From contig OY282606.1 of assembly GCA_958298945.1 (NCBI GenBank), positions 78,541,622 through 78,605,621 on the forward strand: 64,000 nucleotides of DNA. The letters run 5' to 3'. The notes under the pieces are model-generated. The model had not been told where the DNA came from and did not search any database. It saw nothing but the letters and a program-made list of their open reading frames with translations. Each line of letters opens with the position of its first letter. Within the stretch, counting starts at the first letter, position 1. Origin of the DNA: Atherix ibis (taxonomy: Eukaryota; Arthropoda; Insecta; Diptera; Athericidae). A program made the translations under genes and the position numbers. Below, one piece after another: positions 23,418-34,545 of this stretch.

Positions 23418-23617
23418 NNNNNNNNNNNNNNNNNNNNNNNNNNNNNNNNNNNNNNNNNNNNNNNNNNNNNNNNNNNNNNNNNNNNNNNNNNNNNNNNNNN
23501 NNNNNNNNNNNNNNNNNNNNNNNNNNNNNNNNNNNNNNNNNNNNNNNNNNNNNNNNNNNNNNNNNNNNNNNNNNNNNNNNNNNNNNNNNNNNNNNNNNNN
23601 NNNNNNNNNNNNNNNNN
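23418..23617. other. Assembly gap of 200 N
   Basis: Exactly 200 unknown bases, which is probably a conventional placeholder length and not a measured one. Any frame read through it is meaningless. Confidence 1.
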
Positions 23618-25567
23618 TTAATATCAAGAGAACGTACATGTACCGTTAAGATAAATTTATGAGAATATATGATTTTCGGAGGAGAGTAAAAGTAACATGG
23701 ACACTTTTTTAATAATTTAATTTTCTATGAATTTCTTAATTGGATTTTTCAATTTTTTGAACATGTCTTTAAGTTTTTACATACTTTTTTAATTTTATTT
23801 TTACACTTTTTTTACAATATTTAAACGTTTTTTTACAATTTTTATCTCAATAAGATCCGCTAAATATAAGCTACGAGATCACATTATAGTACTCCGCCTT
23901 TATAGGCACATGAGAATTACAATGTTCATATTAATTGCAGGGATGAAAAATTTATAAGTTTATGAATTGAACTCTAAAAAGGATTTTTTTAGTTGAAAAA
24001 ATATTCAATTCTTACAAATTTAATATTTTTTTAGCATAAATCTTACATTTTCAAAGTAAGATTATAAGAGAAAAGCTTACATTTTCATAACAGATCATTA
24101 TAATTTGCTTTGATAAAGTCCAGAATAAAATATATCTGGCACAGGTGAGGTAGTGAGAAGGAGGAATAAAGAAAGCCAATGAAAAAAATGATGTGAATGA
24201 ATGTGAAGTTCTAAAGGAGCGCTTGTAATTACGATTATCTTCGGAGAACACTAATTCGCTGCTGTTGGCATGCTTGCCTGCTTGAACTGTCGAAGCGATA
24301 GAGGGGGATGCGGGTCATCCTACAAATATAAAAAAAACCGTTATTGGACATATTTGAAGGTGCTGTAAAAAAAATTGTGGTAGGGTAGAGTAGAGGAATA
24401 AATAAGGAATGATTGTGGAAAGCTATCCCTTTTATAATTCGAAAAATACGTCCCTGTTATTTGACATATATATTAGTTAGAATAACATATCTTTAGTTTA
24501 AAGTATGCCATTTTGATCACTAAATAAATTGTTTAAATTATAAAAACTTTTTAGAAATTTGGTGGTTTTTCCCTAGCCCCGTTTCGCGCTTTACATAAGA
24601 TACTACAGTAATCAAATATACTATATATGTTAAGAGAATCTTGAAGTTTATAAGTAACGATGTAGAAGCTATTGTATCCGCATTTTTTCTGAAGGTGTCA
24701 TTTGCTCGCGTTTTTTTCAAAATGAAAAAGGAGTGAACATTACTTAAACATTTTTAGCCTATAGTTAATGATTTTCATCTAGACTTTATTTGGTTTCAAT
24801 AAAAAAGCTTACAGGATATGTAATTTGGAGATTTGGTAATGTCAATTAACTTCTTAAGTAACGGTCAAATAACACTTCAAATACATATTAAAAAGTCATC
24901 AAAAATAACCTCAAAAGATTAAGCAATATATATATATGAAAATTTTGTCTAAACCTGACTTTTAAATGTTTTATTTAACGTTACTTTCTGAAGCATAAAT
25001 TGGATATAAAAAATGGGCATACAATTTTATCAAGATAAAATTTATAAAGAAATAAATGGAAACTTTTAAAAAAAATAAAAACAAAAAATAAGATCCAAAA
25101 TCAAAAGACCAACGAGAGAAGGAAAAATTGGTGAAGTGGACCGCTGATTGTTGTGAAAAAAAGAGCCCAGCTGATGCGTCACTCTCCCCATGGCCATTAC
25201 ACCAAAACCTCCTATGGCATTCATAGAGGCAACTACTTGGAATATCCCTATTAAGGACAGCAATAATGATGATAAACCTCTTCACTGCATTATCCTAGTT
25301 TCAACAAAAAAATCCAGAGTCGCTAAGTTGGAAACTCGTGTGAGAGCGAACCATAAATGAAAAAAAAACTGTTTAGTTTTAATTAATTATAATTTATCCT
25401 TACGTTTTTATTTTAAATTCACCGATTTTCATTTCAACTAAAATGTAAAGATCACGCGAGTGTCAAATTGCGTAGGGTCCCAGATTATGAGGGAGTTGTG
25501 GGCTGTACAAATTGCCGAGCAAACTCTCCATCTTCCTATGTTCAAGTAGTTCCGAATTTGCCGTACT
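23618..25567. other. AT-rich DNA, nothing recognised
   Basis: The minus-strand frame within 25066-25263 contains a hydrophobic stretch (LSLIGIFQVVASMNAIGGF) that could be a membrane segment, but it has no flanking splice sites or domain I can support. The rest is low-complexity. Confidence 0.4.
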
Positions 25568-25569
25568 TA

Positions 25570-26861
25570 ACAGTTCGGCTGAAAAGTTTAGAACGTTGAC
25601 ATCTAGATCGCATCTCTTGCAAAAATCTACTTAATTATCACAAAGCACCATGCTTCAAATGATTCCTGTCAAAATTTGACAGCAATCGGTCGATTGGTTC
25701 GTGAGATATAGCATTTTGAGTGGAGCAACTTTTGTTATTGAAAAAAAAAATGGATAAAGACGAATTTCGTGTATTGATAAAGCATTGCTTTTTGATGAAA
25801 AAAAATACAGTGGAAACCAAAGCATGGTTTGACAAACGTTATCCGGACTCTGCTCCAGCTATTTCAGCTGTGGAATATTGGTTTTGTCAATTTCGAGCTG
25901 GTCGTACGAGCAAAGTTGATGCAGAACGCAGTGGACGCCCAAAAGAGGTGGTTACGGCAGAAAACATCAAAAAAATCCACAAAATAATTTTAAATGACCG
26001 TAAAGTGAAGTTGAGCGAGATAGCTGAGACTCTGAAGATGTCGAAAGAGCGTGTTGGACATATCGTGCATGAATATTTGGGCATGCGAAAGCTGTGTGCA
26101 AAGTGGGTGCCGCGTGAGCTCACTGTGGACCAAAAACAACAACGTGTTGATGATTCTGAGCAGTGTTTGGAGCTGTTCAAGCGTAATAAACACGAATTTT
26201 TGCGTCGATATGGGACAATGGATGAAACATGGCTCCGTCACTACACTCCAGAGTCCAATCGGCAGTCGGCAGACTGGAGAGCGAGCGACGAACCGAATCC
26301 AAAGTGTGGAAAGACGCAACAGTCGGCTGGCAAGGTGATGGCGTCTGTATTTTGGGATGCGCATGGTATAATATTCATTGACTATCTCCAGAAGGGACAG
26401 ACGATCAACAGCGACTATTATATAGCGTTATTGGATCGTTTGAAGAAAGAAATCGCTAAGAAACGGCCTCAGTTGAAGAAGAAAAAAGTGTTGTTTCACC
26501 AAAAATGCACCGTGTCACAAGTCGATAAAAACGATGGTCAAGCTCAATGAATTGGGCTACGAATTGCTTCCCCATCCACCGTATTCTCCAGATCTGGCCC
26601 CCAGCGACTTTTTCCTGTTTGCAGACCTCAAGAGAATGCTCGTTGGCAAGAAATTTAAGACCGATGATGAAGTGATTGCCGAAACTGAGGCCTATTTTGA
26701 GGCAAAACCGAAAGAGTACTATAAAAATGGTATCGAAAAGTTGGAAGATCGCTATAATCGCTGTATCGCCCTCGAAGGCAACTATGTTAAATAATAAAAA
26801 TGAATTTTGCAAAAAAAAATATTTCTACTGTGTTACGTTCTAAACTTTTCAGTCGAATTGT
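25570..26861 (+). mobile_element. Mariner transposon, mellifera-like, complete ends
   Basis: TA target duplications at 25568-25569 and 26862-26863 flank terminal inverted repeats: ACAGTTCGGCTGAAAAGTTT at the left and, as reverse complement of the right end, ACAATTCGACTGAAAAGTTT. They continue into AGAACG on both sides and differ at only a few bases. Total length is 1292 bp, normal for mariner. It is the best preserved transposon in the window. Confidence 0.93.
25750..26794 (+). pseudogene. Mellifera-type mariner transposase, one frameshift at the catalytic site
   Basis: The start is taken at ATG 25750 (MDKDEFRVLIKHCF...), the family's usual N-terminus, and not the in-frame upstream ATG at 25720. 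The helix-turn-helix DNA-binding half, the linker (KWVPRELT) and the first catalytic Asp (TMDETW) are intact to about codon 240. The expected FHQDNAPCH block reads FHQKCTVSQ: compared with the family pattern two bases are missing, which removes the second Asp codon and shifts the frame. The other frame then continues from about 26525 through PHPPYSPDLAPSDFFLF, with the third Asp, to the normal end GNYVK at 26794. No other stop is seen, so this is a recently active copy killed by essentially one lesion. Confidence 0.93.
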
Positions 26862-27035
26862 TACTAACCAAAAAGCACATGACACCTTTGGTTATTTGTA
26901 GACACACAGACCGGATAAGTAGTAAAATGTTTCTTTCAAAATATTGACCAACCAGTTTACTCGAAAACTTTACCGACATTTTAGACACAAAAACTGCTTA
27001 CTTTTAGACTCAAAAACTTTACCGACATTTCTACT
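26862..27035. other. Short AT-rich spacer
   Basis: It contains an imperfect direct repeat (ACTC(A/G)AAAACTTTACCGACAT) at about 26958 and 27008. Confidence 0.5.
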
Positions 27036-27378
27036 CTAACACATAATTCCCTATTCAGAAACCATCCCATTCCCATCAGCCATTTCTGTGATATTCAACT
27101 CACTATCTCTTATCTTCTAAAGGAGTGTCGCCTTACCCAATATTTCTTTTCTAATGAAATTTCTTCTCTTATGAAGCATTTAGACCCCCCAATACCCCTT
27201 CCATGCCCTCTTTTTAATTTCTTAAAGTAAACTAGTCTGCTCTAAAAAATTTACCTACCACTTACTGCAACTAAAGTAGTATTTCATCTAACCCCACATA
27301 TTTAACGGTTCCCAAAAGACCTCTTTGTGACCCCTAGCTCATGTCTTAGGGTTCTAACATACAAATAAACAAACAAAA
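27036..27378 (+). mobile_element. 3' end of the Jockey-like family seen at 1-413
   Basis: It aligns by eye with the element at 1-413: TTATGAAGCATTTAGACCCC parallels ATTATGAAGCTCCTCGACCC, the CTAGTCTGCTC(TA)AAAA stretch corresponds, and it ends in TCATGTCTTAGGG plus an ATAAACAAACAAA tail. An ECRLTQYF peptide is seen in place of ECHIIKNYF. Only the extreme C-terminus and the 3' UTR remain, typical of 5'-truncated insertion. Confidence 0.6.
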
Positions 27379-30300
27379 TCCAGAAATCCCTGAAACCCAT
27401 GTCAAGGCAATCATAACAAAGTCCTAAACTTAGGACTGTTAATAAAAAATAATTTTATCTACTATGTTATGGTATAAAATCCATTTTCATTGGGCAGATT
27501 TAATGTTTTTCAATCTATTTTTGGGATATTTTGCCAAGAACTTACTCCAAAGTCTTCTCAATAAAAATGTTACCTTTTCCTAAAGAAAAATTTGAATTCC
27601 TAAAAATTACTATGTATCACAGGAGCACCCTAAAAATTACATTATTAATAAAAGCTATTCAAATCGAATAGAAACTTTTTAATGGATTTATCAGAGAAAA
27701 AATTATGCCCATTATGCCCGTTTGCCTCCACATTAAACTTATAATCTGAAATTTAATTTTATAGATTTTAAACTACCATCAAATGTAACTCGAATATGAT
27801 CATTTCAACATCCTGTTTTGTTATTAAATCTTACAGAGAACTTTCCAAATGAAATTTGTTTTTCAAAAAAATGAAAGAAATCCATTTCACTTAATATTTA
27901 CAGTAGTTTTTTGACAAGTATGAGTAACAAATTAACTCATCGTTTGAGTGCTCATTAAAAATCTTAATTATTTCGGCATAATTTCCATCCATTAGTTAGG
28001 GAACACTTAATATTTCTTGTATTGGTTTATATTTTGAAAAAAAAAAACTTAAATATAATTGAGAAAAAAAATCGTGAATTTCGCAATACGCAACTAATAA
28101 TAAGTGATTGGATTTCTTTGAAAATACTGAACTGCCATTAAAGTTGGGTTATATTGAACATCTTCAGACCTCCGAGATGAGTTCATCATCTCAACTTTCT
28201 GGGGACTACGGAGCTAGACGGCAGTCCTTTCAGACTGGCTCGTGCACTGTCTGTGGTGGTTTGCTTTACGGCTGCTCCCATTTTCGATTAGTTTTAAGAT
28301 ATGCGCTCGACCACCACCATCGTCACAAGAAATTAACGACCAGCCATGAAAAAAAAGGATTCTAACTTTTGGCAAAACTGTTTCTGGGTGGCTTCCGATA
28401 ATACCCGCACGAATTGAATGTTTTTCATATTTTTGACCACTCCTATGCTGGCGAATCGGTCTGTCCGAGTTTGGGAGCCGCGTGTGCCAAATGGAAATTA
28501 TTTTTGGACCATCAGAAGGTGATACGGAGAAGATCCACATCACCATAGAATAAGAATCAAGAAGCAACGCTTAGTGGAATAGGGGATAAAACATTGTATT
28601 TTTTTGTCGTCGAAAAACTGGACGGGTACGTTTAAAAGGCTATCCACGATAATAATAGAATGTTGATAAGATGACTTAATGCTGTAAAGCACTAATTGAT
28701 CAATTTCGAACAAGAATCTGCCATTTACAGAGCCTGAGGTCAAAAATAATTCCCTGTGTTTGGATAACAATTAAATTAATTTCCATAATGAATGAAGAAC
28801 GACAATTATGGAATGTGATGGCAAGAAGACCACCTCTGCACTTGATTTCGGTACTGAACTTTTTTTTACGAAATTCTACAATAACAAAAAATACTAAATA
28901 ATAGTACGAACCATGCCAGAAGTTGGCCATATTTTTAATAATTGGAAATCCATAGAAACTGATTTTTTAAAGAAGTAAAAAAGAAAATTTACGGCACAAC
29001 AAAATAATTATGAGTTTGATAGTGTAAATTAGAGGAATTCACAATGCGTTAAAGGCAATTTCTTTTCACGACTGACACGAGAGATTTCATCAACGGAAAT
29101 GTTTGTAAACAGCAAAAGAAAAAAAAATGTCGAAGAAAAACGTCGAATTTCAAATCATTAAGAAGAAGCACCACCACTTTTCTGGTGTGGGTCGTGTTCA
29201 AGATCCATTACAGAAGCATTGACAGACATGGAAATTCGTTACGCACAGGTGGTCCATAGCCAGATCTCTCCGAAAAATATAGCACTTTTTGCCTTCACCA
29301 TAGCTGGCCTACTCTTAATGTAATTACGTGGAGATCAATCGTTCATCTGCAAAAAATTGGCATGATCACTCTGGCCGGTTGGCTGGATCGGTCGTAAGGT
29401 CAGCAGGTCTTCGAAATCTGATTCCGTCCGAGTTCCATTTCCACAGCTAGATTACAATAGTGGTCCCAAGTGTACAATTCATGTCTGCGTTCAACTGAAG
29501 TCCCTCCTAAATCTTATTAAGGTTCAATTGAAATTTTTTTCCGCCATTGTTCGACGGATTCCATTTATTCCATTGTCGAATTTTTATTTATTATTGCAAA
29601 ACTGAAGGGCCGAAAGATCATTTTCCGTTCAATGGTCCCAGTAAATATTCCAATGTACACTCGGTACGTTTTATCTAGAGGCGAGCTCCTTTTCCACCAA
29701 AGCCACCGATTCGTTGACCGTTTTTGGCGGATTCGTTTCCCAACCCCCAACATTCCATAGTCTATAAGTTTCGATGGAGTTGAATTTTCATTTTCCGTCC
29801 TTTGAATAATATCCAACTGACCTCGAATTGCAAATGAACAACCAACCATATTCGTATCAGTATCTGGTCAGGTTCTTTTAAGTAACTTTTGACGGATATT
29901 TTTTCTTCGTTTAATTTTTTTCTTTGTTTGAGGTTGAATTCATTTGATTGCAACTGACTTTGCAAAAATTGTAAATTGTCGGCCTTCTTCGAATGAACGT
30001 ATAGGCTTGCTTTTTGAAACCGAAGCTTTAACCTCTAGGCACGTTCAAAATGAAATGAAAACTGTGCTGGATATCGGGGATTTCTGGTCGGACAGAAAAC
30101 ATTCATCATTTCACGTGTGAATGCTTTTACAACTTGATTAATAACAAGTGAGACCGCTTTATAGGGCCATTAATCTGTCGTTCGGTCGGTCTTGTCATAA
30201 GCCCCAACATCATGGGTGCAGCCGCCAGCTTCCAACTTGTTGTACAAAAGGTTTTTGGACTTTATTCAATTTTTGTCGCTGCTTCCTTTAAGGTTTATTC

Positions 30301-30612
30301 AAAATAAGGTGTGAACAACAAGTACGGAAGTCCGACAAAAATAAAAAAAATTTCCCTCTCTCGGCACCCCTTTCCAACAATCACAATCGTTTTTTCATTA
30401 AAAAAAATCAAAACCTTCACCACTTATGATCGTAAACAAAATATTATTCGATGTAAAATATTAACACCTCAAAGTGTGCTGGTACGTTTCAAGCATGAAT
30501 TTTTGGAATTCTTTGCGTCATTTTTTAAATAATACTAAAATGGGAGTAGTTTTAAGTAATTAGTCTTAAGTTATAAGTGTCCACATTATGATATTGCTGA
30601 CAAATTGCATAC
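27379..30612. other. 3.2 kb with no recognised gene
   Basis: AT-rich at both ends and more balanced at about 28.1-30.2 kb. Frames on both strands (for example 28108-28365 plus, 28214-28567 minus, 29565-29849 minus) carry no motif I recognise. A minus-strand MANFWHGSYY at 28930 loosely echoes the 'A-H-F-W-L-x-G-Y' transposase block but does not continue, so I do not call it. This is the largest unexplained non-repetitive, moderate-GC stretch in the first half. Confidence 0.35.
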
Positions 30613-30850
30613 TAACAAAACATCGAAGAACTAATGTTCCCAGTCCCTATAAGTCTTCCCAAAAATTTGCCCTCGGAAATTAAATCTACTATTCTGCGCC
30701 TTCCCAATAAAAAAGCTGCTGGTTATAATCTAATAACAGCTCCTATTCTGAAGCAAATTTCCCGAAAAACTTTAGTTTTAATTGTATACATTTTTAATAG
30801 TATCCTGCGCACAACCTATTTTCCATAACTCTAGAAACAACCTATTTTCC
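30613..30850 (+). pseudogene. Reverse-transcriptase N-terminal fragment (Jockey-like)
   Basis: Open frame 30634-30828 reads LPSEIKSTILRLPNKKAAGY, then LITAPILKQIS and IFNSILRTTYFP. This matches the RT finger segment 'V-K-S-I-I-x-x-L-x-N-K-K-A-P-G-Y-D-L-I-T-x-x-I-L-K-x-L' and 'I-F-N-A-I-L-R-L-x-Y-F-P-x-x-W'. The Asp of G-Y-D is Asn here. The match stops at the end of this segment, followed by a short duplication of CCTATTTTCCATAACTCT. No palm domain follows. Confidence 0.75.
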
Positions 30851-30919
30851 ATAACTCTTGGTAAGATATTTCCATAAGGGTGAGACTAAACTTAAAATTA
30901 AAATAAGACAATATTTTGG

Positions 30920-31955
30920 TTGGGTTGTCGGAAAAGTCATAACGCATTTTCGTAACAGATGGCGTTTCTTCATTTTTGGAAGTACTAGAGTTGTTTGCAT
31001 CTATGTTATTTATATGTCATTTAACAGCTGATAGTTGAAGCTTCATTTTGCTTATTTTTTAAGGATTTTACGACAGATTGAAAATAGAAGACCAAAATTG
31101 GCATTTGCGTCATATTAAATTGGTTATCTTCCGTAAAGGAAAGAACGCGCGTCAAGCTGGTGAAAAGTTGCGTAAGCTTTATGGTGAGAATGGTCTACAA
31201 GAGTGTCAGTGCCAAAGATGGTTGACTTTGATCTGAATGACTCTCCTTGGTCAGGAAGGAAATCCGCACTTTATGACTACAAAATAAAGGAATTAATTGA
31301 GTCATCTGCGACGTGCTCATTAAACGTGAGAGAAACGATCCTTTTTTGAAGCGATTGATAAATGGTGATTGTCGACAATAATGTGGTATGCAAACTGTCT
31401 TGGTCCCGGCGTGATGATCCGTCTCAAACGACATTGAAAGCGGACATATATCAGAGGAAAGTTATGCTCTCAGTATGGTGGGATTTTAAATGTGTACCGT
31501 TTTTGGAGCTTACCAATTCAGAAGTGTACTCTTGGCAATTGAATAGTTTGAACGAATTCATCATCCAAAAACGTCTGGAGTTCGTTAATGGTAAAGGAGT
31601 TGTATTCCATCACGACAAAGCTAGACCATACACAAGTTTGATCACCCGTCAAAAAATATTGGAGCTTGTATGGGATGTGTGCCACACCCACCATACTCGC
31701 CTGACCTTGTGCCGTCAGACTTCCTCTTGTTTCGGTTTCTTTATAACTCCTTCAATTCAGATGAGGTATGACATTCAATTCAGATGAGGCTGTAAATCAG
31801 GACCGATAAAAAAAGGTCCTTCTATGAACGAGGAATAATGAAGCTCGCTGAATTATGGCAAAAGGTTATCAAGCAAAATGGGAAATACATCATTAATTGA
31901 TCGGTGTTGGACAATATGTCATTGATCGACCTTTCCGACAATCTTCTTCAATCCG
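30920..31955 (+). mobile_element. Mariner transposon (third lineage), diverged, both ends traceable
   Basis: Left end GGTTGTCGGAAAAGTCATAA (from about 30923) and right end whose reverse complement reads GATTGTCGGAAAGGTCGATC (near 31950) are recognisable inverted repeats. Approximate boundaries only, because the target TA sites are eroded. It differs from the vertumnana- and mellifera-like elements in both ends and protein. Confidence 0.7.
31084..31900 (+). pseudogene. Mariner transposase pseudogene (third lineage)
   Basis: The start codon is mutated to ATA (31084). The N-terminal DNA-binding part reads HIKLVIFRKGKNARQAGEKL, then LYGENGLQECQCQRWL, then stops. A deletion then joins it to RNDPFLKRLINGD near the first catalytic position. 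The open frame at 31362-31787 contains SEVYSWQLNSLNE and VVFHHDKARPYTSLITRQK with the second Asp at 31614-31616. A one-base shift follows, after which PHPPYSPDLVPSDFLLFRF can be read, so the third Asp codon survives at 31718-31720. The end is NGKYIIN and a stop. Many lesions make it long inactive. Confidence 0.8.
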
Positions 31956-31990
31956 CCAAAAGTACTTTTGATGGTATTTGGTCTAAAGTA

Positions 31991-32593
31991 CCACGTATAT
32001 AAGCTTAAATCCGCTGTTTGGTCATAGATGGCGTGAGTGAACGTATTAAGCTACCATGGGCACGCTATACTTTTTTTTATGAGTTTGACATCTCTCAACA
32101 TTAATCAGTGTATATTGTCAGCAATTTCGTACAATAACATACATTTTTCATTTGGTAATCTTGTCTAGTTTTGTGCCAGAAAAAGAGCATATGCGGGAAG
32201 TTCTGCTTTTCTGCTTCAATTTGAAGAAATCGGGTGCCGAATCGCATCGAATGCTTATGAAAGCTTATGGTGACAGTACTTTATCGGAAACAATGTGCCG
32301 AGATTAGTTTCGTCGGTTGAAACACGGCAATTTTGACTTGTGGGACAAGAAGCGTGAAAATTGGCCTAGGAAGGTTGAGAACCATCAATTGCATGCTCTT
32401 TTCGACGAAGACGATACCCAATCGCAAAAAATGCTTGCGGAGCAATTGGTTGTTACTCAATCAGCCATTTTCATGCGTCCCCAAGAAATCGTGGGTTGAT
32501 CCTGGCCAAGCATCAACATATTCCTCAAGACCAAATCGCTTCGGAATGAAGACGATGCTGTGCGTTTGGGGGATCAGCAGGGTCTTTAACGTG
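31991..32593 (+). mobile_element. Vertumnana-like mariner, truncated and internally deleted
   Basis: A TA (31989-31990) precedes CCACGTATATAAGCTTAAAT, the same inverted repeat as in the antisense copy at 36014-37212. The transposase start ATG has become TTG (FVPEKEHMREVLLFCF follows), and CRDW has become CRD-stop. The linker segment ALFDEDDTQSQKM is intact. IFMRPQEIVG marks a large deletion joining the DNA-binding domain directly to WVDPGQAS. The copy ends in the middle of the catalytic domain near 32590, where an unrelated antisense fragment begins. Confidence 0.82.
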
Positions 32594-32800
32594 AATCAAT
32601 TTCAGGTTCTGGTTTTTGTGGAACAATAAAAAGTCACATGTACCTAGATCAAGTGAATATAAAGAGACATGGAGTTGGTATGGGGTGTCAGAGGAATCTC
32701 TTTTTCAAACAACACTCATTGCTGCAGACGGTTGTGTGAAGGGGGGCGTTCTCATGGTGGAATCTCCAAGTCTCTGCAATTTTCAATCCGATGCGAAGAA
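32594..32800 (-). pseudogene. Antisense mariner transposase fragment (another lineage)
   Basis: On the minus strand, WRFHHENAPLHTTVCSNE and, frame-shifted, HVSLYSLDLGTCDFLLFHK can be read. They parallel 'W-x-x-H-H-D-N-A-P-x-H-T' and 'P-P-Y-S-P-D-L-A-P-C-D-F-F-L-F-P-K' around the second and third catalytic Asp of mariner transposases. The second Asp is Glu here and the third is retained. Only about 200 bases survive. It abuts the truncated plus-strand mariner, which suggests one inserted in or recombined with the other. Confidence 0.55.
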
Positions 32801-33799
32801 GCCTTTTTTCTGATCTTTTCAAAGTGCTTCACTGTTAATTAATTTAATTACTACTCTGATCACATCGTTCAATATTTTTATTTGTTTTTGATGTAGAAGG
32901 CCTCCCAGAGCGAAGTTCGTCTTCTTCTGTAGTCAAGCTTTTGACGGGCTTATTGTAGCAACTCTATAGGACCCTTTATTTCTATCTTATACTAAAATCA
33001 TGTTGAAGGCCTCCCTGAATAAGGTTTGTTGTTCACTGCTTCTGCACACTCCCAAAATGCTTCATGTCACCAAAAAACATCGGCTCTCATAAAACAACAC
33101 CTAAAATTTGCCAAAAGTATAGATAATAACAGTCGTTAAATTAAATATAGACTATTTGGAGCAAATTTTGGAAAAATTAGCCTGTATTTCAGCGATAACA
33201 CGTTTAATGCTATATTAGAATGAATTTTTTGTTTCTGGTTTATTAGTCTACCACAATAACTCCACGTAATCCTAAAAAAATTTAGTAGTCCATTTCTCGA
33301 TATGATTAAATTCACCAAAATTTCGAAATAAATTTATTCTTTCATAGGCTGGAAATTTATTCTTTCATACGCTCTCCAACGAATTCTATTAACAGGGACT
33401 AAAAGGTGGACATCATTTTTCGGAGAAAAACGTAACAGGAATGTCAATAGATAATTTGTCATTAGCCAGAAACGAGCCAATTATATATTTATTTATGGTA
33501 AAATGATTTGACGAATTTATACTAAATATTAAAAAAAGGCTTATAAACAAAGAAGCGTGCCTACGTGTATTTCCCTTATCAATGACAGCATGATCATTAT
33601 ATCAATCTTAACTGGATTGGTATCAAAACTATCTATTTTTAATAAAACACTAAATAAAAATTTTCAAATATTCTTTCGTTCGAAACTCTCATCCCCCCTT
33701 CACCAAAAGTTATTGATATATAAATTTGATTATATCATCTTTAGAAAGAAAAGACTATAGTCCCGGTGTATTTCTTAGATATATGTTAAGTCAAGCTAT
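32801..33799. other. AT-rich DNA, nothing recognised
   Basis: No motif found. A frame at 33557-33760 directly upstream of the RT fragment might be its decayed continuation but has no diagnostic residues. Confidence 0.4.
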
Positions 33800-34545
33800 T
33801 GTGCAAGTATGGTACCCAAACTTACTCTCAAAACTCTAGAGAATCTTTTCTTTTACCTTATGCTAACATCATTTTCTTTAAACTGGTACTTTCAAGTATA
33901 CGAAGTTAATGAACCCTCTGATAACCCTTCGATATTTGCTGGTGTCCCACAGGCGAATATACTTGGCCTCATTCTTTACAACATTTATACATCTGAAATT
34001 CCAATCCGTGCCAATACCTTCTTTGCTATATGAAAGTGTAACATACTTCCGAAAATTTCCAACCCCAAATTCACATCCTGCAAAAGTCTCCACTTAGTAA
34101 ATAAAAGTAGTCGTACCATACTATAAGACACTGAGGTAGGCTACCTAGAATTGAATTAAGAAAATAGCGTGACATGGAACACACACTACTTCCAAACACT
34201 AAAACTAAACATATTACACCGTCAACTACTGCGACTTCTAGACAAACATTCTAAACAAGGCTCTACTGACCACCATATTGACTCACAGACTAGAAGTCTG
34301 GGGCTCTACCAGACCTCTTAACTCCCGTCGAATCCAATTCTTTCAGTCAAAAATATTTCGGAAAAATATTGACACTCCCATTTATGTTCGTAAGAGTCTT
34401 ATTTAACGTGATCTGATAGTCTCCTATGTTGTGCATCTCGTTATAAAAAGTTCCTTTCTTATCTTTCCTTTTGTTTGAGAACATTCCTCCCTTTCTTCTC
34501 TAGAAGCACCCATCAAGATTAAGGTATCACTGATTATTGATTTTT
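33800..34545 (+). pseudogene. Reverse-transcriptase palm to thumb fragment (Jockey-like)
   Basis: Open frame 33809-34033 contains SIFAGVPQANILGLILYNIY then TSEIPI, the RT motif 'A-G-V-P-Q-G-S-I-L-G-P-I-L-Y-N-I-Y-T-S-D-I-P'. The conserved Gly and Pro are replaced (QAN, LGL). Y-A-D-D is not found because a stop follows FFAI. Further on, pieces such as VGYLELN, LLRLLDKHSK, and IQFFQSKIFRKNIDTPIYV with a downstream RDLIV match the thumb and connection region. The frame breaks several times. The orientation is the same as the 30613 fragment, so both could come from one dismembered element. Confidence 0.7.

Noticed and set aside
23379..23639. Minus-strand open frame across 23.4-23.6 kb
   Set aside because: It runs through the 200-N gap, so most residues are undefined.
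28700..28930. Minus-strand MANFWHGSYY as the A-H-F-W-L-x-G-Y block of a Tc1-like transposase
   Set aside because: None of the following blocks (W-G-x-E-N-P, V-T-V-W-C) could be found in any frame.
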